A stretch of DNA of 16,454 nt from UBA6244 sp041582875 (lineage in GTDB: Bacteria > Bacteroidota > Bacteroidia > Bacteroidales > F082), in NCBI GenBank assembly GCA_041582875.1, contig JBFHGX010000088.1, positions 1 through 16,454 of the forward strand. Direction: 5' to 3'. Below the pieces are notes generated by a model, which worked only from the letters and a program-made list of their open reading frames with translations, was not told where the DNA came from and ran no database searches. A program made the translations under genes and the position numbers. Positions 6,965-14,986 of this stretch are shown here, piece by piece (the stretch's first letter is position 1; every line of letters starts with the position of its first letter).

Positions 6965-9900
6965 ATGAGTTCGAATAAGAAAAGTAGTTCACCCTCACGG
7001 CAGGTTTTTATGGTCTTTCAACTGTTGTTGATGGGTTTGGGAATACTGGTAACGAACCCTTTATTGGCGCAATTTTATAATGGATCGAACCAAACCTTTG
7101 GAAAAAACAGGGTTCAGTACAACGATTTTTACTGGACCTACTACAAATTTGATGATCTCGACACCTATTTTTATCTCAACGGAAAAGAGTTAGCCGAGTA
7201 CACCGCCCGCTATGCCACCGAACAAATTCCGGTAATGGAAGCCAAGATGAGAACCATTCTTGACAAGCGCATTCAATTTATCATCTTCAACAACCTCACC
7301 GACCTAAAGCAAAGCAATATTGGCTTAATGACCGAGGACAACTACAATGTAGGAGGAGTTACCCACATCATTGGATCGAAGGTTTTTATCTATTTTGATG
7401 GCAACCATGTTAATTTTGAAGAACAAATCCGCACCGGGATTGCCGAAGTGATTTTTAATCAGATGATGTTTGGGGGCACACTCACCCAACAGGTAAAAAA
7501 CGCTACTTTTTTTAGTTTACCCAATTGGTACAGGGTAGGATTAATTTCGTGGCTTGGGCGTCCCTGGAGTGTTGAATTGGATAATGTAATACGCGACGGA
7601 ATCCTAACCGGAAGATATAACAAGCTCAACAACCTTACTGGAGAAGACGCCACCCGGGCAGGTCATTCGCTTTGGCGTTTTATTGCCCAACAATATGGTC
7701 CCGCATCAGTTACCAACATCATCCACATGACCAGCATGAGCAATAGCATCGACAAAGGTTTTTTATACGTTACCGGAATGCCTTACAAGATGATTGTAGA
7801 AGAATGGAAGGCCTACTATCAGCAAGAATTCCAATCGTTTGTGGGTAATACTCGTATTCCGGACAACCCCATCAAGGCCCGATACAAAACAGATGTGGTA
7901 TTTGAACGGCCCACTTTAAGTCCCGACGGAAACCTACTGGCCTTTACCACCAACGAAATGGGCAAGTACAAGGTTTACCTCATGGATTTGCAAACGGGCA
8001 AGAAGAAAAAGATTCTGAAAAGAGGTGTCATGATTGACACCAAAACCGATTACAGTTATCCCCTGTTGGCCTGGCATCCTACCGGAAAAATCCTCTCCAT
8101 GGTAATTGAGGAAAAGGGCATGCCCTGGTTGTACATGTACAATCTGGAAGAAAAGCGTTTTACCAAGCGTATTTTGTACAATATACAAAAAGTAAACAGC
8201 TTTTCTTATTCTGACGACGGGAGAAAAATGGTGGTTTCAGCTACCCAAAAAGGGCAATCGGACGTATTTGTTTTTGATATGGCAGCCAGTTCATGGCTAA
8301 AGATCACCGATGATGTATATTCCGAATTATCACCCGCCTTTATCAACCACTCCACGCAGATTGTGTTTAGTTCGAATCGTGAAAACGACACCATTGGTAA
8401 GGAACCCAAGATGATTGTAGACGTTCCCGACCAATTTGATTTGTTTGTTTACGATTTTACTACCCACAGTAAAATTTTAAAACGCATCACCAATACCCCA
8501 CTGGCCAACGAAACACAGCCCCAGAGTTATGCTTATAATACCATTTCGTATTTGAGCGATGCCAATGGCATTGTGAACAATTACCTGGCCGTAATCGACA
8601 GTACAGTAAGTTCAGTGGATACTGCAGTCCATTACCGGTATTTCACCCATTCGAAGGCCGTAACTGATTACACATGGAGTATCACCCGTCATCAGGTAGC
8701 GGCAAGGGCAGGAAAGCAAGCGATTGCTGTTTACAATCACAACCTCACCCAATTGTTTGTGCACGATGCACCACCTTTTGATGCTGTTACAGGACTGACA
8801 CTTACCGACACCAAATACATGGCCGAAAGGCGGGCGACTTACGCCAAAAACATGGCTCTACAGACAGAAAAAGAAGTGATTAATATCCCAAGACCTTCCG
8901 AGAAGAAAGACACCATCATCATCATTCCTGAAGACCTACCTAAAAAGCACATCAAAGGATTTGTGATGGTATATACCGATGAAGAAGGAAACGAAGTATT
9001 TGGATCGAGTACTGAGGGGTCAGGATCAGGAGCTGGATTTGTAGCAGGACCAGGACTAAATGTTTCGGTCCCCGGGATGGGAGGTCCACTCGAAGGCGAA
9101 GATTTGACCATTCCCAAGCGATTGAATTACAATGTTTCCTATTTTATTAACGACCTTACCTCGCAGGTTGACTTTAACTATATCAATTATGGTTATCAGC
9201 CTTTTACAGGTGGAGGCAGTCCGATTTACCTGAATCCCGGATTCAATGTATTTTTTCAGGTTGGCATTACCGATTTAATGGAAGATCATCGCATTATAGG
9301 AGGTGTAAGGTTAAACCTGAGCTTGATCAACAACGAATATTTGTTCAGTTATTCCGACTTAAAAAAGCGCCTTGACAAAGAGATTGTTTTTCATCGCAAC
9401 ACCCTTGAAGGCTCCAATGGATACACCATGCAACGGGTTCATACGCACGAGCTGTTTTACTCACTTAAGTGGCCTTTCAACGAAGCTTTAAGCATCAAAG
9501 GTACGGGCATGCTCCGCAATGAAATGTATGTTACCATGGCCACCGATCAAACCACGTTAGAAACACCAACGGTTTATGATAATTGGGCAGGTCTTAAGGG
9601 AGAACTCATTTTTGATAACACCCGAAGTCCGGGGACCAACCTTTATTATGGCACACGTTACAAACTTTTTGCCGAATACCATCAGCTGGTGAATGGTGAT
9701 CATCAGAATCTCATCGTGTTGGGATTTGATTACCGCAACTACCAAAAAATCCACCGAACGTTTATTTGGGCCAACCGAATTGCGGGCAGTACTTCGCTTG
9801 GAAGCGATAGACTCATTTATTATATGGGTGGTGTTGACAACTGGTTATCTCCTAAGTTTAATGACAACACCCCTATCGACTATAGTCAGAATTACGCCTA

Positions 9901-10312
9901 TCAAACCTTGGCCACCAATATGCATGGATTTAATCAGAACATCCGCAATGGCAACAGTTTTGTGGTTATCAACAGTGAGTTACGGTTTCCGGTATTTCAA
10001 TATTTTTCGAGAACACCTATCAGTTCAAGCTTTTTAAGAACATTCCAACTGGTTGGATTTGGAGATATTGGCACAGCATGGACCGGTAGTAGTCCGTATT
10101 CCAAAGAAAACGCCCTGTACACCAACTATGTTGACAGTGGCCCCCTGCACATCTCTGTTGAGGTACAAAAAGAGCCCATAGTAGCCGGATTTGGGTTAGG
10201 AGCACGAACAACAATTTTTGGTTATTTTGTAAGAGGGGATATATCCTGGGGGGTAGACGATTACAAGGTAACACGTCCTGTATATTATTTATCATTAAGT
10301 CTTGATTTTTAA
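6965..10312 (+). CDS. Peptidase-like / beta-propeller / Omp85-type barrel fusion
   Basis: This 1115-residue envelope protein starts with a signal peptide (hydrophobic 14-35, likely cleavage at LLA-Q). Residues about 50-300 resemble the peptidase-MA (gluzincin) fold, but the catalytic HExxH position reads R-T157-G158-I-A-E161 and the later P-x-W-x-x-E-G motif reads PNWYRVG (186-192, V191 in place of Glu). It is probably inactive. About 313-600 is a TolB-like propeller with PD40-type repeats (RPTLSPDGNLLAFTT near 315). A Gly/Ser-rich linker follows at about 679-708. The region from about 719 to the end looks like an Omp85/surface-antigen beta-barrel. It ends in alternating hydrophobic residues and Phe (YLSLSLDF), the usual outer-membrane assembly signal. 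The likely place is the outer membrane with the soluble part in the periplasm. The function is unknown; the barrel family suggests protein insertion or secretion, which is inference. Confidence 0.8.
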   Translation: MSSNKKSSSPSRQVFMVFQLLLMGLGILVTNPLLAQFYNGSNQTFGKNRVQYNDFYWTYYKFDDLDTYFYLNGKELAEYTARYATEQIPVMEAKMRTILDKRIQFIIFNNLTDLKQSNIGLMTEDNYNVGGVTHIIGSKVFIYFDGNHVNFEEQIRTGIAEVIFNQMMFGGTLTQQVKNATFFSLPNWYRVGLISWLGRPWSVELDNVIRDGILTGRYNKLNNLTGEDATRAGHSLWRFIAQQYGPASVTNIIHMTSMSNSIDKGFLYVTGMPYKMIVEEWKAYYQQEFQSFVGNTRIPDNPIKARYKTDVVFERPTLSPDGNLLAFTTNEMGKYKVYLMDLQTGKKKKILKRGVMIDTKTDYSYPLLAWHPTGKILSMVIEEKGMPWLYMYNLEEKRFTKRILYNIQKVNSFSYSDDGRKMVVSATQKGQSDVFVFDMAASSWLKITDDVYSELSPAFINHSTQIVFSSNRENDTIGKEPKMIVDVPDQFDLFVYDFTTHSKILKRITNTPLANETQPQSYAYNTISYLSDANGIVNNYLAVIDSTVSSVDTAVHYRYFTHSKAVTDYTWSITRHQVAARAGKQAIAVYNHNLTQLFVHDAPPFDAVTGLTLTDTKYMAERRATYAKNMALQTEKEVINIPRPSEKKDTIIIIPEDLPKKHIKGFVMVYTDEEGNEVFGSSTEGSGSGAGFVAGPGLNVSVPGMGGPLEGEDLTIPKRLNYNVSYFINDLTSQVDFNYINYGYQPFTGGGSPIYLNPGFNVFFQVGITDLMEDHRIIGGVRLNLSLINNEYLFSYSDLKKRLDKEIVFHRNTLEGSNGYTMQRVHTHELFYSLKWPFNEALSIKGTGMLRNEMYVTMATDQTTLETPTVYDNWAGLKGELIFDNTRSPGTNLYYGTRYKLFAEYHQLVNGDHQNLIVLGFDYRNYQKIHRTFIWANRIAGSTSLGSDRLIYYMGGVDNWLSPKFNDNTPIDYSQNYAYQTLATNMHGFNQNIRNGNSFVVINSELRFPVFQYFSRTPISSSFLRTFQLVGFGDIGTAWTGSSPYSKENALYTNYVDSGPLHISVEVQKEPIVAGFGLGARTTIFGYFVRGDISWGVDDYKVTRPVYYLSLSLDF

Positions 10313-10316
10313 ATCC

Positions 10317-10691
10317 ATGAAAATGAGCGCATCCATACTCATCATACTTATTTTAATCGGGCTGGTGGCAGGCGTTTTTAGCGGACTCATTGGAATTGGA
10401 GGAGCCATCATCATTATACCTGCTCTGGTATTTATATTGGGAATGGATCAATACACCGCACAAGGAACCAGTTTGGCCGTGATGTTGCCACCCATTGGAT
10501 TACTTGCTGCTTTAAGCTATTATAAAGAAGGAGCTCTTAATTTAAAATATGCACTCATTATTGCGGGAGCATTTTTAGTAGGTGGATTAATAGGCTCAAA
10601 ATTTGCGCTCAGCATTCCGGAAGCCCTTTTGAGAAAAATTTTTGCTGTAATCCTTTTGGCCATTGCCTTGAAGATGTTTTTCAGTAAATGA
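10317..10691 (+). CDS. Half-size TauE/SafE-family membrane protein
   Basis: A 124-residue protein with four predicted membrane segments. It has the family signature GLIGIGGAIIIIPAL after the first segment and AQGTSLAVMLPP in the second. TauE/SafE transporters export or import sulfur-containing anions or other small organic anions. They normally have about 250 residues in two homologous halves, so this is one half and would have to pair with itself or with another subunit. Single-repeat forms do occur in Bacteroidota, so this is not clearly a truncation. I start at the ATG at 10317, 4 bases after the barrel gene's stop; the TTG at 10302 would overlap that gene, and the ATG at 10323 is also possible. 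The tight spacing suggests co-transcription with the barrel gene. The substrate is unknown. Confidence 0.8.
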   Translation: MKMSASILIILILIGLVAGVFSGLIGIGGAIIIIPALVFILGMDQYTAQGTSLAVMLPPIGLLAALSYYKEGALNLKYALIIAGAFLVGGLIGSKFALSIPEALLRKIFAVILLAIALKMFFSK

Positions 10692-10767
10692 TTGCAATTT
10701 CCTACTTAAAATTGTGCCAAAAATTTCAAAAAAAAATGTTTTCTGTTGTACGGTAATCTAAAGAGCT

Positions 10768-10834
10768 AATTTCCCGAAGATTATTTTTTATCCACAGCCC
10801 TTGTTAATAAATTGTCGAACCCCGAAGGGAAATT
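10768..10834. repeat. 8-bp inverted repeat around the DnaA box
   Basis: AATTTCCC (10768-10775) and GGGAAATT (10827-10834) are perfect inverted copies 51 bases apart, with the DnaA box between them. The word CCCGAAG also occurs as a direct repeat at 10773-10779 and 10821-10827. It may be an operator pair for a dimeric regulator. I found no good NrdR box or B12 riboswitch in the 244-base gap. Confidence 0.4.
10788..10796 (+). promoter_or_regulatory. Consensus DnaA box upstream of nrdJ
   Basis: TTATCCACA is an exact copy of the consensus DnaA-binding 9-mer, directly after a T-run, 139 bases before the nrdJ ATG. DnaA controls the class I nrdAB genes in E. coli; for this class II gene, control by DnaA is inference. 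Only one copy is seen, so it is not an origin. Confidence 0.5.
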
Positions 10835-10935
10835 GTGTTGTATATTGCACCGCTTAAACGTATCGCCAAGTTGTTTTTTACGGCACTGACTTACAGACAT
10901 TTATTTAGGCATCATCATTCAACCCGCACTATACT

Positions 10936-13692
10936 ATGGATAACAATTTGTACTTAAATTTTGATGAAAAAGCCAGGGAAGATCAAGTGGGACAAGAGGT
11001 AGAGCAAGGCAGAGAGAAGAGTTTTTACGAACGAGTTTTAGAAGAAAGATCGAAATTGGAAATGACAAAAGAGAAGTCAGAAACAGTTTCTGTTTCCAAG
11101 CTTCGGCTAGCCGAAAAGGAAACAGATTTGTTTACAATCAAAAGTGTAAAAGAGGAGAAATTGCCTCTGAAAAAATACAGTCATGAGGAGGCCATGGAAG
11201 CCAGCGTGAAATATTTTAACGGGGACACATTGGCTGCAAATGTTTGGATCAACAAGTACGCCCTTAAGGACAGTAAGGGGAATCTGTACGAAAGTAATCC
11301 TGAGCAAATGCATCGCCGTTTGGCCAAAGAAATTGTTCGGATTGAAAAAAAGTACAAAAATCCGTTAACTGAAGAGGACGTTTTTGGTGTACTTGATCGT
11401 TTTAAATACATCATTCCTGCGGGAAGTCCGATGGCTGGCATTGGTAACGACAATCAGATTTCATCGCTTTCCAATTGCTTTGTCATTGGCAATAATGGTG
11501 AATCGGACAGTTACGGAGGGATCATGAAAATTGATCAGGAGCAGGTACAATTGATGAAACGCCGAGGAGGCGTAGGTCATGACCTCACACACATTCGTCC
11601 TGCGGGAAGTCCTGTAAAGAATACCGCACTCACTTCAACGGGAGTGGTTCCATTTATGGAGCGTTATTCCAACTCAACCCGTGAAGTAGCACAAGACGGT
11701 CGTCGTGGAGCACTGATGCTCAGCGTTGGCATCAAACATCCGGACGCAGAACATTTCATTGATGCCAAGATGGAACAAGGCAAGGTAACGGGAGCCAATG
11801 TTTCGGTTAAAATCGACGATGACTTCATGGAGGCAATTCGCGATGACCGACCCTACCAGCAACAATTTCCAGTCAACAGCGATAGTCCTTGGGTAACAAA
11901 AGAAATAGATCCCAAGGAATTGTGGAATAAGATAGTTCATAATGCATGGTCTTCGGCTGAGCCGGGCATCCTTTTCTGGGACACCGTCATTAAAGAATCG
12001 ATTCCTGATTGTTATGCCGACTATGGATTTAAAACCGTATCGACCAACCCATGCGGGGAAATACCGTTATGTCCATACGACAGTTGCAGGTTATTGGCCA
12101 TCAATCTATATAGCTATGTAGAGAATCCTTTTACAAAAGACGCATATTTTAATGGTGATTTGTTTACCAAGCACACCCATATTGCGCAACGAATAATGGA
12201 TGACATCATAGATTTGGAAATTGAAAAGGTGGATGCCATTTTAGCCAAAATAAAGGCTGATCCAGAAGATGAGGAAGTAAAAATGGTAGAAAGGCGTTTA
12301 TGGGAAAAGATTCGTGAAAAATCATTACAAGGTCGTCGTACAGGTATTGGCATCACAGCTGAAGGAGACATGTTAGCTGCGTTAGGATTGCGGTATGGTT
12401 CAGATGACGCCATTACATTTTCGACTGAAGTTCACAAGCTCTTAGCCATTGAGGTATACCACAGTTCTGTTGAGTTGGCCGAACAAAGGGGCTCCTTTCC
12501 ATTGTACAGTGCAGAGCGTGAAAAAGACAATCCATTTATAGCGCGAATCAAAGAGAATGCCCCCCACGTTTACGAAAAAATGACCAAAGTAGGTCGTCGT
12601 AACATCGCCTCACTAACCATTGCTCCTACAGGAAGCATTAGTATTTGTACACAAACCACCTCAGGTATAGAGCCTGTATTCATGGTTTCGTACAAACGTC
12701 GGCGCAAGGTGAACCCCAACGACAAAAACGTGGTAGTGAGCTTTATTGATGAGGTGGGTGATGCATGGGAAGAATACCTGGTGTTTCACCCAAAATTTGA
12801 AACCTGGTTAAGCGTAAATGGTTATGATGTTGCCGATGTAAAAGGCATGAACGATGATGAACTGAATAAGATTATTGCTCAGTCGCCCTATTATCAATCT
12901 TCCTCTGCTGACATCGATTGGGTAAGCAAGGTAAAAATGCAAGGTGATATCCAGAAATGGGTTGACCACAGCATTAGTGTTACTGTGAATATTCCGGAAT
13001 CGGCCACCGAGGAACTGGTGAGTCAGATATATCAAAAAGCGTGGGAAAGTGGCTGCAAAGGCATGACCATTTACCGCGACGGATCACGTTCAGGTGTATT
13101 GGTAAGCAATGAGAAAAAGACGGAAAATCAAAAAGATGATTTCATTGAAACCAAAGCTCCACCAAGGCCCAAATCTATTGAGGCAGATGTTATCAGATTT
13201 CAAAACAACTATGAAAAATGGGTAGCTGTTATTGGTAAAATTAATGGCAAACCCTATGAAGTTTTCACCGGAAAGGCGGAAGATTTTTATTTACCTCCAT
13301 ACGTCGAGACCGGATGGGTTATCAAAACCAAAAACAAGGGTGAGCGAACGCGTTATGATTTTCAATTTGAAGACAGGCAAGGCTATAAGATTATTGTCCC
13401 GGCGCTATCGCGTAGCTTTGAGCAGGAATTTTGGAATTATGCTAAATTGATTTCCGGAGTACTCCGTCACGGGATGCCATTAACGTATGTTGTAGATTTA
13501 ATTTCGAACCTCAATTTCCCTGAAGACAACATCAATACATGGCGCAATGGAGTGGTAAGAAGTTTAAAAAGATATGTCCCCGATGGAACGGATGCTGCCG
13601 ACACCATTTGTCCGTCATGTGGAGAAGATGCAGTTGTATATGAGGATGGATGTTTGATTTGTAAATCATGCGGACACAGTAAATGCAGCTAA
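10936..13692 (+). CDS. nrdJ: Adenosylcobalamin-dependent ribonucleotide reductase (class II)
   Basis: NrdJ reduces ribonucleotides to deoxyribonucleotides using adenosylcobalamin to make the thiyl radical, and it works with or without oxygen. The 918-residue protein has the redox Cys pair C181 (SNCFVIG) and C571 (SISICTQTT), the radical site N371-P-C373-G-E375 (NPCGEIPL), and the conserved GGVGHDLTHIRPAGSP. A TSCPD-type domain spans about 730-875. A C-terminal Cys cluster (C892, C895, C906, C909, C912, C917) is fit for zinc binding and redox transfer. Residues 1-75 form a charged, low-conservation extension before the catalytic domain. The ATG at 10936 has no Shine-Dalgarno. The gene stands alone: the TauE gene ends 244 bases upstream and a strong terminator follows. 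The organism needs a cobalamin source, and no B12 synthesis genes are visible here. Confidence 0.96.
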   Translation: MDNNLYLNFDEKAREDQVGQEVEQGREKSFYERVLEERSKLEMTKEKSETVSVSKLRLAEKETDLFTIKSVKEEKLPLKKYSHEEAMEASVKYFNGDTLAANVWINKYALKDSKGNLYESNPEQMHRRLAKEIVRIEKKYKNPLTEEDVFGVLDRFKYIIPAGSPMAGIGNDNQISSLSNCFVIGNNGESDSYGGIMKIDQEQVQLMKRRGGVGHDLTHIRPAGSPVKNTALTSTGVVPFMERYSNSTREVAQDGRRGALMLSVGIKHPDAEHFIDAKMEQGKVTGANVSVKIDDDFMEAIRDDRPYQQQFPVNSDSPWVTKEIDPKELWNKIVHNAWSSAEPGILFWDTVIKESIPDCYADYGFKTVSTNPCGEIPLCPYDSCRLLAINLYSYVENPFTKDAYFNGDLFTKHTHIAQRIMDDIIDLEIEKVDAILAKIKADPEDEEVKMVERRLWEKIREKSLQGRRTGIGITAEGDMLAALGLRYGSDDAITFSTEVHKLLAIEVYHSSVELAEQRGSFPLYSAEREKDNPFIARIKENAPHVYEKMTKVGRRNIASLTIAPTGSISICTQTTSGIEPVFMVSYKRRRKVNPNDKNVVVSFIDEVGDAWEEYLVFHPKFETWLSVNGYDVADVKGMNDDELNKIIAQSPYYQSSSADIDWVSKVKMQGDIQKWVDHSISVTVNIPESATEELVSQIYQKAWESGCKGMTIYRDGSRSGVLVSNEKKTENQKDDFIETKAPPRPKSIEADVIRFQNNYEKWVAVIGKINGKPYEVFTGKAEDFYLPPYVETGWVIKTKNKGERTRYDFQFEDRQGYKIIVPALSRSFEQEFWNYAKLISGVLRHGMPLTYVVDLISNLNFPEDNINTWRNGVVRSLKRYVPDGTDAADTICPSCGEDAVVYEDGCLICKSCGHSKCS

Positions 13693-13712
13693 TTTGTTAA
13701 TCGATTGAATAT

Positions 13713-13747
13713 AAAAAAGGGTAAAACTACGTTTTACCCTTTTTTTT
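13713..13747 (+). terminator. Strong A/T-flanked terminator after nrdJ
   Basis: A perfect 15-bp stem (AAAAAAGGGTAAAAC, 13713-13727, with its complement at 13731-13745) closes on the 3-base loop TAC. It ends in eight consecutive Ts at 13740-13747. It starts 20 bases after the nrdJ stop. The A-tract on the other arm would also let it work on the minus strand, but no minus-strand gene is visible nearby. Confidence 0.92.
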
Positions 13748-13829
13748 GACAGGAGGATGGATGGACAATGGGACTGGGTATTCAAACAGTCAAAAGGAAA
13801 ACAGCTTTACCGATAATATTTTACATCAA

Positions 13830-13876
13830 AACCTGACTATACAGGGGCTGTAAATATAGAAATACCCGAGCAGGTT
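13830..13876. other. Nested inverted repeats between nrdJ and the tRNA
   Basis: AACCTG (13830-13835) pairs with CAGGTT (13871-13876). Inside, CTATA pairs with TATAG (13837-13841 with 13855-13859) and CAG with CTG, closing on the loop GGG; alternatively TACAG and CTGTA form a 5-bp hairpin. The nesting suggests a folded RNA or an operator-like site. I found no gene here. Confidence 0.3.
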
Positions 13877-13939
13877 ATGTGAAATGTTTCTAAATGATAA
13901 CCAATCAAGGGTAATGGTGTGTGGTAAGTAATAATTTTT

Positions 13940-13947
13940 TACTTTTG
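13940..13947 (+). promoter_or_regulatory. -7 element of the tRNA-Ser gene
   Basis: TACTTTTG matches TAnnTTTG exactly and ends 25 bases before the tRNA, leaving room for a short leader. A -33 candidate, TGTG at 13918-13921, is 18 bases upstream and differs from TTTG by one base. Confidence 0.55.
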
Positions 13948-13972
13948 CCGTTCTTTTTGAGTAAAAGTATTT

Positions 13973-14060
13973 GGAGAGGTGCTCGAGTGGCTGAAGAGGC
14001 TCGCCTGGAAAGCGGGTATACCCCAAAAGGGTATCGCGGGTTCGAATCCCGCTCTCTCCG
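13973..14060 (+). tRNA. tRNA-Ser (anticodon GGA)
   Basis: The 88-base gene folds as a class II tRNA. The acceptor stem pairs GGAGAGG with TCTCTCC (one G-T pair), the D stem is CTC/GAG and the anticodon stem is CTCGC/GCGGG. The anticodon GGA is at 14007-14009 and reads UCC/UCU. The long variable arm pairs ATACCC with GGGTAT, as expected for serine. The T arm is GCGGG/CCCGC around TTCGAAT. The discriminator is G14060. The 3' CCA is not encoded (the next bases are CAAG), so it must be added enzymatically. Confidence 0.97.
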
Positions 14061-14071
14061 CAAGACGGAGA
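14055..14071 (+). other. Trailer hairpin competing with the tRNA acceptor stem
   Basis: TCTCCG (14055-14060, the 3' end of the tRNA) is complementary to CGGAGA (14066-14071) across the loop caaga. Before 3' trimming this hairpin could compete with the acceptor stem. Confidence 0.35.
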
Positions 14072-14077
14072 AATTAA

Positions 14078-14110
14078 TTTGTGGCTAACTAAAATAAATT
14101 TTTAACTTTG
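14078..14110 (+). promoter_or_regulatory. Promoter of the ExbB/ExbD operon
   Basis: TTTG at 14078-14081 and TAACTTTG at 14103-14110 match the Bacteroidota -33 and -7 elements exactly, 21 bases apart. The predicted start is near 14115, giving a leader of about 45 bases. This is the best promoter in the window, and it shows the operon is not dependent on read-through from the tRNA. Confidence 0.75.
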
Positions 14111-14159
14111 TCCAATCGTAAAAGTTAACTAAAAAAACTGATCATCAATTTTTACAATC

Positions 14160-14981
14160 ATGAGAAAATTATTTGCGTTTCTTACCATCGTTATTTTGAT
14201 AACCTCAGGTTTATCAAATTACAGTTATGCACAAGTCTACAATGAAGAGGAGACTACAGCTGTTGCAGAGTCCATTGCTGGTGATTCTGTTACTGTTGCA
14301 GAGGAAATTGTTCAGGACGTAGCCGTTGTTGCCGAACCTGAAGCTCCGAAATCATTTCACCAGGTGCTTAAGGAAAAATTTATTGAAGGTGGTCCTGGTT
14401 TTATGGGGATCGTATTATTAGCGCTTATTTTTGGTTTAGCTATTAGCATTGAGCGTATTATTTACCTCAGCATGGCATCAATCAACACCCGCAAACTGCT
14501 CAAGAATTTTGAAGAAGCTCTTGACAAAGGTGGTGTAGCCAAAGCCAAAGAAGTTGTGCGTGGCACGCGGGGACCTGTTGCAAGTATTTTTAGCGAGGGT
14601 ATCAATCGTTACGATGATGGTCTTGGTGAAGTAGAAAAAGCAGTAGTGGCATACGGTAGCGTTGTTACCGGACGTCTTGAAGCCGGTGTAAGCTGGATTT
14701 CGTTGTTTATTGCTTTGGCTCCTATGCTTGGATTTATGGGAACTGTAATTGGTATGATTAAAGCATTTGATGATATCGCTGCTGCCGGAGATATTTCCCC
14801 TACCGTAGTTGCTGATGGTATCAAAGTTGCTTTGTTAACCACAGTATTCGGTTTGATCGTTGCCATTATTCTTCAAATTTTCTACAATTACATCGTATCA
14901 AAAATTGAGAGCCTTGTAAATGACATGGAAGACAGTTCCATCGCATTTATTGACATTTTGGCCAAACACATTAAAAAATAA
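14160..14981 (+). CDS. MotA/TolQ/ExbB-family proton channel protein
   Basis: A 273-residue inner-membrane subunit of the ExbB/TolQ class, which forms the ring around the ExbD dimer and uses proton flow to energise envelope processes. A signal peptide (1-24, ending SYA-Q) and an acidic Ala/Val/Glu-rich region (25-63) precede the core; this extension is longer than in E. coli ExbB. The transmembrane segments are at about 81-103, 178-200 and 217-244. The family motifs are APMLGFMGTVIGMI (186-199) and GIKVALLTTVFGLIVAI, with the polar T194, T226 and T227 in the pore helices. Residues 106-175 form the cytoplasmic domain. The next gene starts 5 bases downstream. Whether it serves TonB, a Tol-like system or something else cannot be told from the window, so I give no symbol. 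Confidence 0.93.
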   Translation: MRKLFAFLTIVILITSGLSNYSYAQVYNEEETTAVAESIAGDSVTVAEEIVQDVAVVAEPEAPKSFHQVLKEKFIEGGPGFMGIVLLALIFGLAISIERIIYLSMASINTRKLLKNFEEALDKGGVAKAKEVVRGTRGPVASIFSEGINRYDDGLGEVEKAVVAYGSVVTGRLEAGVSWISLFIALAPMLGFMGTVIGMIKAFDDIAAAGDISPTVVADGIKVALLTTVFGLIVAIILQIFYNYIVSKIESLVNDMEDSSIAFIDILAKHIKK

Positions 14982-14986
14982 GAATC

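Noticed and set aside
10302..10316. TTG start of the TauE/SafE gene overlapping the barrel gene
   Set aside because: The ATG at 10317 gives a normal family N-terminus and avoids the overlap.
10788..10796. Replication origin
   Set aside because: Only one DnaA box and no AT-rich unwinding region with further boxes; it is better read as a regulatory site.
10692..10935. B12 riboswitch or NrdR box upstream of nrdJ
   Set aside because: GGCACTG near 10880 is one base off a B12-box core but there is no surrounding riboswitch fold; GTG...CAC near 10836-10851 has the wrong orientation and inner sequence for an NrdR box.
13826..14026. 66-codon minus-strand ORF
   Set aside because: Much of it is the antisense of tRNA-Ser and of the inverted repeats; it has no family features.
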